Positions 1 through 9,291 of a DNA stretch of 64,000 nt are shown piece by piece. A program made the translations under genes and the position numbers. Each line of letters opens with the position of its first letter. Positions within the stretch are counted from its first letter, which is position 1. The DNA lies in contig NZ_CP118270.1 in NCBI RefSeq assembly GCF_028771845.1, positions 3,968,001 through 4,032,000 of the forward strand. The letters run 5' to 3'. The notes under the pieces are model-generated. The model worked only from the letters and a program-made list of their open reading frames with translations, ran no database searches and was not told the origin of the DNA. This stretch comes from Paenibacillus marchantiae (lineage in GTDB: Bacteria; Bacillota; Bacilli; Paenibacillales; Paenibacillaceae).

Positions 1-1
1 G

Positions 2-367
2 CTGCAGGAGGCGGGCGCACTTATCCGCAGCATGAAAGGGGCACCACTCGGATTGTGGTACGATATTGGTCACGGTATGATGATGGATCGAATGGGGCTC
101 TATGACAATGTACGTGAAGCAAATGAATTGATCGACCATGTCGTCGGGGTACATATTCATGAGACGGTAGGCTTGTCGGATCATTGGTGTCCTTATATCC
201 ATAGTAAGGACATGGCATTTTTTGATTCATTTCTGGACATCATTGATCGTTCTCCGGTCAAAGTATATGAGTTGAAAGCAGCCTGCACACCGGAAGAGAT
301 TGATGAGAGTCACCAGTTAATTACAGCTCGTATCGCCGGACGTCAAGCGGCACGGCAGCACGGATAA
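2..367 (+). CDS. sugar phosphate isomerase/epimerase, C-terminal part (cut by window edge)
   Basis: The reading frame is open from the first bases of the window and ends with TAA at 365-367, so only the last ~121 residues are present; the first ATG visible (32) is internal. The fragment has the end of a TIM-barrel of the AP-endonuclease-2/xylose-isomerase-like family: a GLWYDIGH stretch, then VVGVHIHETVG with metal-ligand-type His and Glu residues and a final VKVYELKAACTPEEI strand-helix. Such proteins epimerise or isomerise sugar phosphates or inositol derivatives with a divalent metal. The substrate cannot be told from this part. A strong terminator follows. Confidence 0.75.
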   Translation: MQEAGALIRSMKGAPLGLWYDIGHGMMMDRMGLYDNVREANELIDHVVGVHIHETVGLSDHWCPYIHSKDMAFFDSFLDIIDRSPVKVYELKAACTPEEIDESHQLITARIAGRQAARQHG

Positions 368-676
368 TCTGGCAAGAGAACAGCGGTGAAAATAAACATA
401 AAGAGAGCGGTCAGAATAATCTTACCTTTTGGGTTAAGTGGTATTCTGCCGCTCTCTTTCCGATGTGATATTTTCTAATCTGTAATTATAAGATATAATA
501 TGCATTAATCAGGCTATGGTATCCCTTCCTTCTGAACTCTTACAATGGTATTAGGGGTGCCGCTTCCCTGATTTTTTTAGTTTTTTGGACTGTGTTATAC
601 ATATGAAGAACCGCCACGAGCTAGGCCAAGTATACCAATGCTGAATATATTATCGTCATGTGGGAGAGTACAAGTG
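368..676. other. intergenic region, 309 bases
   Basis: It holds the terminator of the upstream gene (400-464) and an AT-rich leader for the TerD-like gene. I see no RNA gene or conserved riboswitch. An upstream ATG at 638 is in frame with the next gene, but its ribosome site is weaker than the one for the ATG at 677. Confidence 0.5.
400..464 (+). terminator. Rho-independent terminator after the isomerase gene
   Basis: The arm AAAGAGAGCGGTCAGAAT (400-417) pairs with ATTCTGCCGCTCTCTTT (443-459), with one bulged base. The A-rich left side and T-run right side would let it work in both directions. Confidence 0.8.
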
Positions 677-2839
677 ATGGACTTATTCTCAATCTATTTC
701 AGCAGGAATTTGAAAGTGATCATTGCAGAGCGCAAGGGCAAGCTGCCTGTGCGTATATTGGCGACTGCACTGAGAAATTTGGAATCGCTGGGATATACGT
801 TTTCGACGAAACTGATAGATGTGCTGAATACCTGGGAACGTGACAGATTCGTTTTCTGGTTTGAGCAATTGATAGATGAGCTTCGAAAGATGAAAGGAAT
901 CAATTTAAAGGAAATCCTCGTGTATCCGAAATTTCCTAAGCGGAAAATGAATATTCAGGAAAGTAAATTTTATTTAAATGCTTTGATGCATTCCTGGAGA
1001 CAGCAGCTTCTTGAAAAGGAGCAAGAACAGGAGCAGCGCATATTACTGCTGAACAAGCTGCGACTGCGTGTGATTCATCTCGGCAGTGAAGCAGATTTTT
1101 ACCAAGTAGGAATGGACCTGCTTACAGCAAAATCTTCGTTAATGCCAGTTGCAAGAGAGCAGTTGACCTGGTTTGCAACAAAGTACGAAGGCTGGGCCAC
1201 ATTTGAACCAGAGGCAGGGCAAATACCTGTGAGGGAAAATGCAGCCGTTTATTGCGCGGCTTTATTAAAGGCGGGGCGTGCTTCGGTGAAGCAACTCCAG
1301 CGACATTTGCGCACGGCAACAGATATATTGCGGCTGGCTGTAGCGTGTTCCGATGGAGATGTCAGTCTGAAGGAGAACACCCGCTTCCGTTCATTTACTC
1401 GATCTGAACGTCGGGTAATACTTGCTTTATTGGAGGGTGCTTCGAACCCGCTGGAAGATTTGTTTCGATATAAAGGGCGCTGGCAGAGATTGGCCGAGCG
1501 ACTGCATCCAGGTGAATATCGTCACCGTTATCCAGGGGCAATAGTGGCGCTGGACCAGTTGCGACGTGGGGAACGACCGCTTACCTTTCATGGCCGAGTG
1601 GAGCGGGCATTTGAACAGAAGGATAACAAGCTTATTGTGGAGACGCTTGCGGAACGTCCGGGAGAGATGATGGGTCAGCTGGACCGAATGATACGTTCCG
1701 GTTTTCCGGTACAGCAAGTGATCAGCAAAATGGAAACTGTGGAAGAGAAGGTATCGACAAGGGCGCTGCTTCGAGTGTTGGCCCACTTCAGCACACGGAC
1801 GGAGTTTCAGGTCAGGAGGAGCTTTTTCCGCCAAGGCAACACGGCAAATCTGTATGTCTCCACTCAACCGCTACCGTCCCTCAACGTTGAGGATGTTCAT
1901 GCGGTGATATCGGCGGTAGAGCATACACTGTTGAAACGGTTTGCCGTGCTTCCACCACTCGGTAATGTCTACATTGATGAAAGACTTCAAGAGTTTTCAG
2001 TTCCATGGGGAAAACGCCGGGCAAGCGAATCTCTTCGAGCTCTATCGCGTGCGTCATGGATATCGTTACCCACAGGAGATACCGTTCGTTTTTTTCTGTG
2101 GTGGAGAGAAGGCCTGAGCGGTGATGAGCGAATCGAACGTGTGGATACCGATCTGTCGGGTGCACTGTATGATGAGGATTGGCGTTATATGGACCAAACA
2201 TCCCGGACCCCTCTGCAATCGAATGAATATATAGCTGCAAATAGTGGGTTTATGGTGACTGCACCGGATGGAGCGGCGAAGTATATGGATCTGCATTTGC
2301 CGTCCGTTTCTAGGTTAGGGGCACGTTATATTGTAATCATGGTTAACGCATTCAGGGATAATGCTATCAAGGATTTGTCGGAGTGTTATGCTGGCTGGAT
2401 GATGCGTCAGGGGCCACAGTCGGATGAAAAATTCGAACCTTCAACGGTGCAGGAGCGAATTGATCTGACGGCAGATTCCCATATTTGTATTCCGGCCATT
2501 ATTGATATACAGGAGCGGCGCATTTTGTGGTGCGATCTTGGCTTAAAGAGACAGCCTAAAGTGCATCATCCGTTGGGGGACAACAAAGCCGAATTGGCTT
2601 TGATCGCCCGGGCAATGACGGAGTTGAAACGACCAGATTTATATACCTTATTCATGCTTCACGCTAAAGCGCGGGGAACATTGGTTGAGACATTAGGGAT
2701 GGCCAATCTCGTATTTACAGCGGAACTGGAATCCAATCGTGTGGCTGAAGTGGCAGAGTATCTGACAGAAGGCCCACCCGTGGAGCGCACTGTGATTACA
2801 CCTCTGGAGCAGGAGTATATTATGAAGCAGTTTTTGTAA
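677..2839 (+). CDS. large protein with C-terminal TerD-like domain
   Basis: A 720-residue soluble protein with no signal peptide or membrane segment. The first ~500 residues are helical, charged and Arg-rich with no motif I can name. From ~500 it has the signature of the TerD/stress-protein fold: VDTDLSGALYDEDWRYMDQTS, then a Ser/Asn-rich turn, APDGAAKYMDLHLP and GARYIVIMVNAF, the Ca-binding Asp-rich pattern of the tellurite-resistance family. The layout resembles the MXAN_6230/SCO0854 proteins of ter-type clusters, from memory. No other ter gene lies near. The start at 677 follows GGGAGAG at 662-668; 638 is an in-frame alternative. Function unknown; a stress role is inference. Confidence 0.65.
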   Translation: MDLFSIYFSRNLKVIIAERKGKLPVRILATALRNLESLGYTFSTKLIDVLNTWERDRFVFWFEQLIDELRKMKGINLKEILVYPKFPKRKMNIQESKFYLNALMHSWRQQLLEKEQEQEQRILLLNKLRLRVIHLGSEADFYQVGMDLLTAKSSLMPVAREQLTWFATKYEGWATFEPEAGQIPVRENAAVYCAALLKAGRASVKQLQRHLRTATDILRLAVACSDGDVSLKENTRFRSFTRSERRVILALLEGASNPLEDLFRYKGRWQRLAERLHPGEYRHRYPGAIVALDQLRRGERPLTFHGRVERAFEQKDNKLIVETLAERPGEMMGQLDRMIRSGFPVQQVISKMETVEEKVSTRALLRVLAHFSTRTEFQVRRSFFRQGNTANLYVSTQPLPSLNVEDVHAVISAVEHTLLKRFAVLPPLGNVYIDERLQEFSVPWGKRRASESLRALSRASWISLPTGDTVRFFLWWREGLSGDERIERVDTDLSGALYDEDWRYMDQTSRTPLQSNEYIAANSGFMVTAPDGAAKYMDLHLPSVSRLGARYIVIMVNAFRDNAIKDLSECYAGWMMRQGPQSDEKFEPSTVQERIDLTADSHICIPAIIDIQERRILWCDLGLKRQPKVHHPLGDNKAELALIARAMTELKRPDLYTLFMLHAKARGTLVETLGMANLVFTAELESNRVAEVAEYLTEGPPVERTVITPLEQEYIMKQFL

Positions 2840-2875
2840 CGATGTAGGTTCGGATGTTTAGTCATAGATTATTGT

Positions 2876-2932
2876 AAAAGGGGTATTTGTCACGTTCGAC
2901 CTGCGCGGGTCACCATGACAAATACCCCTTTT
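2876..2932. terminator. bidirectional terminator between convergent genes
   Basis: AAAAGGGGTATTTGTCA (2876-2892) pairs perfectly with TGACAAATACCCCTTTT (2916-2932). The loop contains a second small hairpin (GACC...GGTC). It lies between the TerD-like gene on + and the kinase-like gene on -. Confidence 0.85.
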
Positions 2933-3015
2933 GGTGTGGATTATATATTTCTGAGCCTATAGGTAGCATGAAATTGAATGGAGAAAATGAAGGTCGTTCC
3001 ATTCCATTACACATT

Positions 3016-3600
3016 TTATTCGTACATTCGTTGTTCGACTTCAGCAAAAGCGATATCAGGGCTCTCATTTGAATTATCAATGTAAGCAACGGCTGAGGCG
3101 GGCAAGGGCCAGGCTACTTGTTTACGGGCAAGTGAAGCTGTGAAGGCATCCCAGTTCTCCAGCTTCCACTCATCCAGCGGGGATTTTCTGGCTGTAATCC
3201 GCTCTCGATACAACGCTTCATTTGCAAGATAAATATAGGCCACACGTACATCTGTATCATCCAGGGAACGTCCAATCCGTGCGAGTTCCTGCTCGATCCA
3301 GTCCGGAGTTCCGATTTCTTTGGTAAAGGGTCCTACAACCACGGTATCGATACCCAATTGCACGTTGTCCAGTGCAGCATCCATCGTAATACGATATCCC
3401 AAATCACGGCACAGCCGTTTGTATTCCGGTGAATCCCGATCGGATGGATCGAGTCCTTGTAGGGTCATTATTGCTTCAGCAGCTGGACGCAGCAGGATAT
3501 CCATATCAAAAAAAGCAGCTTTATGTTTACGCGAGAGGGCTTTGGCAAGGGTTGTTTTGCCGCTCCCGGCCCCGCCAAGAAAGAAAATCAGTTTGCTCAT
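3016..3600 (-). CDS. P-loop ATPase, shikimate-kinase-like
   Basis: A 194-residue protein with an N-terminal Walker A motif GGAGSGKTT (residues ~9-17), an Asp-containing FFDMD strand after the second helix, and the overall size of small-molecule kinases of the shikimate/gluconate kinase and AAA_33 type. An RERITARKSPLDEWK stretch looks like a lid region with Arg residues. The substrate is unknown and no linked pathway gene helps. ATG follows GAGGAGG by about 11 bases. It stands alone on the minus strand. Confidence 0.65.
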   Translation of the reverse strand: MSKLIFFLGGAGSGKTTLAKALSRKHKAAFFDMDILLRPAAEAIMTLQGLDPSDRDSPEYKRLCRDLGYRITMDAALDNVQLGIDTVVVGPFTKEIGTPDWIEQELARIGRSLDDTDVRVAYIYLANEALYRERITARKSPLDEWKLENWDAFTASLARKQVAWPLPASAVAYIDNSNESPDIAFAEVEQRMYE

Positions 3601-3672
3601 GGTTTGAATTGCCTCCTCATAATCGGTAGAAAGAATATGTAATGTCTAAGTAAGAATAAGAGATTCGTGATG

Positions 3673-3685
3673 ACACCTCAGGTGT
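3673..3685. promoter_or_regulatory. short perfect palindrome in the kinase/PadR divergent region
   Basis: ACACCTCAGGTGT is a 13-base inverted repeat in the 299-base region between the divergent kinase-like gene (starts 3600) and padR-like gene (starts 3900). It could be an operator, but no second copy was found and PadR sites usually centre on ATGT/ACAT. Low confidence. Confidence 0.25.
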
Positions 3686-3899
3686 GAAATGACTTATTTA
3701 TTTTATCACAAACGTCTTCAATTGATAGCTAGACAGAAAAGGAAGGATCAGGTAATATTATACCTAGTTTTACTATGCATAGATTTCCGATGTATGTAGC
3801 CAAGTGGATTTATTAGGTACATGTTGAAGTTTTAAGAAGTGTGGTAAAAGTGGATGTAGTTATTGGACGTGGAAGCATGAACCAAAGGGAGTGACAGCT

Positions 3900-4235
3900 T
3901 TGCAGGTAAACAAACAAATGATTAAAGGCAGCACGGAGACATTGATTCTTACGCTACTGAAGGAACAGCCGCTTTACGGTTATGAATTGATCAAGGAACT
4001 CCATCGTCAATCCGAAGGTGTGTTTAATTTGAAGGAAGGTACGTTATATCCCATTCTGCACGCGATGGAGCTTGAGGGATGGGTGGAGTCTTACTGGATG
4101 GAGGTTGAAGGTAGGAAACGTAAATATTATTCCATCTGTGACAAGGGTGTGGAGGCGTTACAGCATAAAAAAGCCGAGTGGCTTTTATTCCGCGGTGCCG
4201 TGGATCGGGTGCTTGGGGAAGGAGGCTTAACATGA
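3900..4235 (+). CDS. PadR family transcriptional regulator
   Basis: A 111-residue winged-helix protein. The N-terminus has the typical PadR opening (KGSTETLILTLLKEQPLYGYELIKEL), followed by LKEGTLYPILHAMELEGWVESYW, the recognition helix and wing, and a short C-terminal dimerisation helix. PadR proteins of this small class repress a neighbouring membrane-protein gene and respond to envelope-active compounds. I chose the TTG at 3900 because AGGGAGTG lies eight bases before it; the GTG at 3891 sits inside that ribosome site. The stop overlaps the next start (ATGA), so the two genes are translationally coupled and very probably one operon. Confidence 0.88.
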   Translation: MQVNKQMIKGSTETLILTLLKEQPLYGYELIKELHRQSEGVFNLKEGTLYPILHAMELEGWVESYWMEVEGRKRKYYSICDKGVEALQHKKAEWLLFRGAVDRVLGEGGLT

Positions 4236-5581
4236 CGGATCGACATGAGAAGATTAAACATTATCTTGATCAACTGTGTAGTCAGGTTAAGGCACGTGAA
4301 GTACATACTGATCTGCGTGATGAGCTTGGCAACCACATGGAAGAAATGATGTTGGACAAGGAGCAAGAGGGACTGAGCCAGGAAGAGGCAGCTGCATACG
4401 CCATTGATCAGATGGGTGATCCCGCAGTGGTGGGCAAAAGTATGCACAGATTGCATCGTCATCGTATGCATTGGGGGCTGTTAGTTGGATTAATTGGTTT
4501 GTCTATAACTAGCTTGTTACTGATATGGATTTTTACGACGAATGTCGCAGATGAAAAGTATCAGTCCTTATATCGGGGGCATGTGGTGTATACCGTTATA
4601 GGTGTAATGTTGATGTTGTTCTTTATTTACTTTGATTATCGTAAGTTGAAAAAAGCTGCTTGGTGGATATATATTCTACTTAATGCCCTTTTGTGGATTA
4701 ATCCAATGATATCTACGGATTTTTATGGTATGAGCAGATTCCTGATTGCACCACTTGGATTTGTAATAGACCTTACCACTGCTTCAGTGTGGATTTTGCC
4801 ACTTGCCATAGGGGCAATTGTGCAGGACAAGCTTCGTTCAAACTGCAATATGCAATCCATATTGACCTATATTGCTCTGGTAGCGTTACCTGTAGTGCTA
4901 TTGTTTCAAATGTCGGACTGGGTTCGCATGTTTCTGTTTGGCACAATGTCCATTATTTTATTTGGTTGGCTCACGCGAAAATGGCTTTATACAGCCTTAG
5001 GTGCTGTTGTAACAGGAAGTATTTTTGTATTGTTATTGTTTTTTGCAGATCAATACGGACGCCTGAAGAGGCTTTCTGTCGTTTTGAATCTTCAGGATGA
5101 CCCTTGCGGTGGCTATAGCAACAATTCCATTATTGAAATTATTCAATCAGCCGGCTGGTGGGGGAATGGAATTGATACAACGTTCGACAAGTTTAAAACG
5201 AGTTATTTAGATTACCCAGGTGTGCTGCTCATTGATGTGTTTGGCTGGTCAGCCGGAATACTGTTATTGGTGGGTATCATCTGGTTTGTTGCCAGTATGG
5301 TGAAGATCCTTCCTCACATTCGGGAAGATTTCGGTCGAATGATAATTATCAGTATCACATCTATGTTTGCGTTGCAAATCATCTATTCGTTGGCGATGAC
5401 TACCGGGAAGGCTCCAATTCTTAGCATTGTTTTTCCTTTAATAGGATATGGAAATCACCTGCTTTTCGAATATGCTATGCTCGGTTTACTTCTCGGTGTG
5501 TACCGTCGGAAGGATACCATTTCCAAGAAAAATGAAAAAATACGGCAGAAGGTGGATGCCGACCCAATGACCAGTTCATAA
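4232..5581 (+). CDS. FtsW/RodA/SpoVE-family membrane protein with permease-prefix N-terminus
   Basis: 449 residues. Residues ~1-80 form a soluble helical domain (KIKHYLDQLCSQVKAREVHTDLRDEL ... DQMGDPAVVG) like the permease-prefix or DUF1700-type domain that follows PadR genes in Firmicutes. About ten membrane segments follow. The C-terminal FPLIGYGNHLLFEYAMLGLLLGVYRRK matches the end of SEDS proteins, where FtsW has a P-F-x-S-Y-G-G motif; here it is G-Y-G-N. SEDS proteins polymerise peptidoglycan glycan strands. Whether this divergent PadR-linked branch does so is unknown. The start at 4232 overlaps the padR stop by four bases. Confidence 0.75.
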   Translation: MTDRHEKIKHYLDQLCSQVKAREVHTDLRDELGNHMEEMMLDKEQEGLSQEEAAAYAIDQMGDPAVVGKSMHRLHRHRMHWGLLVGLIGLSITSLLLIWIFTTNVADEKYQSLYRGHVVYTVIGVMLMLFFIYFDYRKLKKAAWWIYILLNALLWINPMISTDFYGMSRFLIAPLGFVIDLTTASVWILPLAIGAIVQDKLRSNCNMQSILTYIALVALPVVLLFQMSDWVRMFLFGTMSIILFGWLTRKWLYTALGAVVTGSIFVLLLFFADQYGRLKRLSVVLNLQDDPCGGYSNNSIIEIIQSAGWWGNGIDTTFDKFKTSYLDYPGVLLIDVFGWSAGILLLVGIIWFVASMVKILPHIREDFGRMIIISITSMFALQIIYSLAMTTGKAPILSIVFPLIGYGNHLLFEYAMLGLLLGVYRRKDTISKKNEKIRQKVDADPMTSS

Positions 5582-5642
5582 GCATGCAACATCATTACCG
5601 CATCTTGAAACGAATGGATTGTTATGCTCGTTTAACGAGCAT

Positions 5643-7421
5643 TCACAGGAACCAGATGTGCCTGAGGTTTACCCATCCCTGGCTGTTGAAGGAGAGGCCA
5701 CGAACGGAAGGCAGGTAGGCAGTCTCCACAGGTTTTTCAGTTAAATGGAATAATAGACTCTGCTGCACCAAAAATTGTTCAATTCGGTCCAGTTCGGCAG
5801 TTCGGTCTGCGGATATTTGTGAAGCAACAACGGTTTGCAGCATCTGTTGTACACTCTTCTTGGAAGAGTCCTCCAGATGCTCGGATAAAGTGAGATAGAG
5901 ATCGTACCTGCGTAATTTTTCGTCCCGGTCCCGAATCAAGGAGAAGAGAATCAGATCGGATTCCAGTCTCAGGTTCCCTTTGAATTGCTCCATCGTGCCT
6001 ATGCGGACAGTACATGTGAAGCCGTTCATTTCCAATGACGATGCCAAACGTCTAGCATCCATCCGATACTGAGGAATGGTTGTGATGTGCAAGGGGATAG
6101 GTAGATCAAAAGTAGGGTGCTGAGACAAATAAGTCAATTCTTCTGCATTCATCAACACTTTATCAGCATCTCCTGAATCAGCTTCATTACTTTCATTCAT
6201 GCCACTTCCATACAATTTAGTAATACACGCCTGAACATGTGCTCTTACATCCGGATCGCTTAGCGGTCCGGTTTTTTGTGTATTACAAGTGAGTAATTTG
6301 CGTACCATCACGCCTGCACTAATCTGTGTCCAGTCCCTACCCTCAGACGAGGATGGATTATGAACAAGGTGGAAGAAAGGAGATTCGATATCTTGTTTTT
6401 CATCCAAATGTGCAGGAGCACTCCACGGGATTTGTAGAATATCTACTCGGTCCAGATGGGCCCTGCCTTGAAAATACATCGGAAAAGCTTCAAGTCTGCA
6501 CAGGTGATCATCCCAGGTTGTGACCTTGAAAGGCCCCGTTCCTATAGGCTTTTGCATGCTATTCGGTAGATCTGGTTCATTGTATCCATCTTTATGTTGC
6601 CCGTAAGCGGCTTGTGAAACAATCGCTGCACGGCTCGTAGAAAGAAAGGGCAAAAACAGTTCGTGAGGGGCTTTGAGCTTGAAACAAACGGTCAAGGGAT
6701 CTGCTGCTTCAATCGATAGAATTTGTTTACTCACATCGCGGTATAATGTCCGCCGTTCTGTGGATTGCAGTCGTTCAAATGTATACACCACATCCGCGGC
6801 TGTCAGCAGATGTCCATTGTGAAAAGTAATCCCTTTACGCAAATAAAAGAACCATGTTTTCCGATCTGAACTGATATCCCAGGTATGAGACAGACAAGGA
6901 ATAATCTCTCCATGTTCATTACGTTGAACCAGCCCGTCGAACACATGACTAGTGACAAAAGATTCTGCCAGCAAATTGATAAAAAGAGGATCAAGGGCGT
7001 GCAGTTGTTGACGGATCGGTAACCTGAGCGTATCAATTCGCTCATTATGGCTACCAGCTTCCGTATGGTGTCCAGAATAACCAAGCAGCCACTGGTTTAG
7101 GTGATCCTGCATTGTCGTAGAACTAGAGAAAGCACCAACCTGTTCGGCGGCTTGCTGCAACTCGCGGCGATTCATGGCCTGCATCATGTATTCTGCTGCA
7201 ATTTGATCAGCCGGAACAAGTAAGGTCAGCTTAGAACGCCGTCCACGTCCGCGCTGGGACACCCACCGAATCCAGTCTTGGGCAACCATTTTTTTGACGA
7301 TTGTTAATGTGTTACGGTGTGTACACTCGAGCAGTTCCGCAAGGTCAGAGAGCGTTACTTCATGTTCTAATAGTTGACCAAACCGGCTATGAAGCAGCAA
7401 ATATTGCTGATGTAATTTCAA
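5643..7421 (-). CDS. SgrR-type regulator: winged helix fused to solute-binding-protein domain
   Basis: 592 residues. The N-terminus (~1-100, LHQQYLLLHSRFG ... TLSDLAELLECTHRNTLTIVKKMVAQDWI) is the SgrR winged helix with a basic RGRGRRSK wing. Residues ~165 to the end match the family-5 (oligopeptide/nickel) periplasmic binding fold (KTWFFYLRKGITFHNGHLLTAADVVYTFERL, then PIGTGPFKV) but lack a signal peptide, so the binding domain is cytoplasmic and probably senses a ligand. SgrR of E. coli senses sugar-phosphate stress; Bacillales members usually control a neighbouring transporter. TTG at 7421 is preferred: AGGAGG lies ten bases upstream, while the ATG at 7457 has none. It is divergent from the DUF4153-type gene, its possible target. 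Confidence 0.82.
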   Translation of the reverse strand: MKLHQQYLLLHSRFGQLLEHEVTLSDLAELLECTHRNTLTIVKKMVAQDWIRWVSQRGRGRRSKLTLLVPADQIAAEYMMQAMNRRELQQAAEQVGAFSSSTTMQDHLNQWLLGYSGHHTEAGSHNERIDTLRLPIRQQLHALDPLFINLLAESFVTSHVFDGLVQRNEHGEIIPCLSHTWDISSDRKTWFFYLRKGITFHNGHLLTAADVVYTFERLQSTERRTLYRDVSKQILSIEAADPLTVCFKLKAPHELFLPFLSTSRAAIVSQAAYGQHKDGYNEPDLPNSMQKPIGTGPFKVTTWDDHLCRLEAFPMYFQGRAHLDRVDILQIPWSAPAHLDEKQDIESPFFHLVHNPSSSEGRDWTQISAGVMVRKLLTCNTQKTGPLSDPDVRAHVQACITKLYGSGMNESNEADSGDADKVLMNAEELTYLSQHPTFDLPIPLHITTIPQYRMDARRLASSLEMNGFTCTVRIGTMEQFKGNLRLESDLILFSLIRDRDEKLRRYDLYLTLSEHLEDSSKKSVQQMLQTVVASQISADRTAELDRIEQFLVQQSLLFHLTEKPVETAYLPSVRGLSFNSQGWVNLRHIWFL

Positions 7422-7555
7422 GGTTTTGATTCCTCCTGGAGGTTGTAGCAGATGCAATATAATAAAATAAGAAGTTTTATCGTTTTTAATTTCTATTTAT
7501 ATTCTTATTTTATCATCTAGAATGAAACCTAGAAAGTTTAATGGAGGTTTTTCCC

Positions 7556-9199
7556 ATGATTGATAAAATAATGGCTTCACCCAACCGCGCTTTAATTACG
7601 CTACTATCCGCATTAATGTTAGCTATCATTCATCAGTATTTGTTCTATGGCAAGGATATTGGTGTTTCTTATCCCATCTTTGTTATCCTCTTTTATGGCT
7701 TTATGTTCTTGTTTGCCAGGGACCGCATGCGGCCATTGACCATGATTGATGCTTTTATGGCTGGGGTGGTGCTGATGCTAGCGCTAACGTTTCTGTTATA
7801 CGACAATGAACCGCTGCGTATCCTTAATTTCCTGATCGTACCGGTGCTTATTATCTTACATATGACTTATCTAATTGGCAGAAAACAGAGACAATGGTGG
7901 GACATTGGATTGATCGGTACCGCGATGGACCATTTGCTGCCGCAATCCATCCGTCATTGGGGAACGGTCGCAAGCATTGTTGTGAAAACAGGAGGACGTG
8001 GGTTAGGTAAAACGCAGAAAACGGCTGCTTTCAAAGTATTCATTGGCCTTATAGCTTCCGTTCCCATCCTCATCGTGGTCGTAGCACTGCTCACCTCAGC
8101 AGATGGGATTTTTAATGAGTATTTGTCCGGTTTTCCCCAATGGCTGAACCAGATGACACTGACACCAGGATTTCCGAGAGTGATCTGGATTCTCATCGCG
8201 AGCGTTTTATTGTTCAGTTACGTATGGGGTTTCGTGCAGCCAATGCAATATGAAGCAGATAAGAGAGAAAATGCACATTGGAAAAATGGAAAAGCAATTA
8301 CGGTTACTTCAGAAATCGAAAAGCGAGAAGATGTTTCCGTGAATTCCATACAGGAGAGTCCTTCCTTGAACTCAATCATAGAGGATCAGCCAGCAAATAA
8401 GCCCGCACCTGAGGCAATTTCTACTCAAGCTCATCGTGAACCTTTAAGATTGGACCCCATCATTGTGGGCACGATGCTGTTGGTCATCAACTGTGTGTAT
8501 GTTCTGTTTGTACTTGTACAATTTTCTTATCTTTTTGGGGCGGGTGAGGGACATCTTCCGTCAGAATTGTCCTACGCAGAGTATGCAAGAAGTGGATTTG
8601 TGGAGCTGATACTGGTAACAGGCATTAATTTTTTCATCCTGATTATCGCTCTTCAGTTCACGCGTTCAAGCGGCAAAATAGGTTCTGTTGTGCATCAGGT
8701 GCTGCTCTTTGTCCTGGTGGGTTGTTCCGCAATCATGCTGTACTCGGCGTTTATACGCCTCAACCTGTATGAACAGGCTTATGGATATACCTACATTCGA
8801 TTTCTCGTACATGCATTCATGATTTTTCTGGCGCTACTGCTGCTTATTGCAGCTCTTCGAATCCGTTATACCTCCATACCGTTGATCCGCTGGTATATTG
8901 TACTGTCCCTAGCAGCCTATGTGGCAGTCAACTATGTGGGTATGGATAAACGGATTGCGGAGCTCAATATTGCACGATATCATCAGACAGGCATTATTGA
9001 TACATCCTACTTGGCGAGTTTATCTGCAGATGCCTTTCCGCTATTGCGGGAATTTGCCCAGAGAGAGTACCCGAATTTGAAAGGGGAAATGTTGGATCGT
9101 CAAGCCAACTTCGACTTGGGTGAAGAGAGTTCATGGACTTCTTTTAATATGGCAAGACATAGAGCTAAGCTAGAATTGTCCAAATTGAGAATGGAATGA
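7556..9199 (+). CDS. DUF4153/DUF4173-type multi-pass membrane protein
   Basis: 547 residues with about 12 predicted membrane segments in two blocks split by a polar loop (~235-300, rich in Glu, Ser and Asn). The second block carries FVLVQFSYLFG ... LSYAEYARSGFVEL, the characteristic signature of the DUF4153/DUF4173 families, and the protein ends with a soluble tail. Function is unknown; members often sit beside regulators of envelope stress. ATG at 7556 follows GGAGG by eight bases, so the in-frame ATG at 7541 is rejected. Its leader is shared with the divergent SgrR-type gene. Confidence 0.75.
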   Translation: MIDKIMASPNRALITLLSALMLAIIHQYLFYGKDIGVSYPIFVILFYGFMFLFARDRMRPLTMIDAFMAGVVLMLALTFLLYDNEPLRILNFLIVPVLIILHMTYLIGRKQRQWWDIGLIGTAMDHLLPQSIRHWGTVASIVVKTGGRGLGKTQKTAAFKVFIGLIASVPILIVVVALLTSADGIFNEYLSGFPQWLNQMTLTPGFPRVIWILIASVLLFSYVWGFVQPMQYEADKRENAHWKNGKAITVTSEIEKREDVSVNSIQESPSLNSIIEDQPANKPAPEAISTQAHREPLRLDPIIVGTMLLVINCVYVLFVLVQFSYLFGAGEGHLPSELSYAEYARSGFVELILVTGINFFILIIALQFTRSSGKIGSVVHQVLLFVLVGCSAIMLYSAFIRLNLYEQAYGYTYIRFLVHAFMIFLALLLLIAALRIRYTSIPLIRWYIVLSLAAYVAVNYVGMDKRIAELNIARYHQTGIIDTSYLASLSADAFPLLREFAQREYPNLKGEMLDRQANFDLGEESSWTSFNMARHRAKLELSKLRME

Positions 9200-9231
9200 A
9201 TTCATCTACCTGTTTTCCAACAATGAATTTA

Positions 9232-9259
9232 TGCAAAATCCATATGTAAGTGTTATACT
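9232..9259 (+). promoter_or_regulatory. predicted sigma-A promoter of the arrest-ORF/yidC unit
   Basis: TGCAAA (9232-9237), 16-base spacer, TATACT (9254-9259). The -10 is good and the -35 weak. It would give a short leader before AAAGGGGGTG at 9277-9286. Confidence 0.45.
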
Positions 9260-9291
9260 ATAAAAACTAACCTATAAAGGGGGTGAATCCC

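Noticed and set aside
1427..1867. 146-codon ORF on the minus strand
   Set aside because: Opposite the TerD-like gene, no ribosome site, no recognisable domain.
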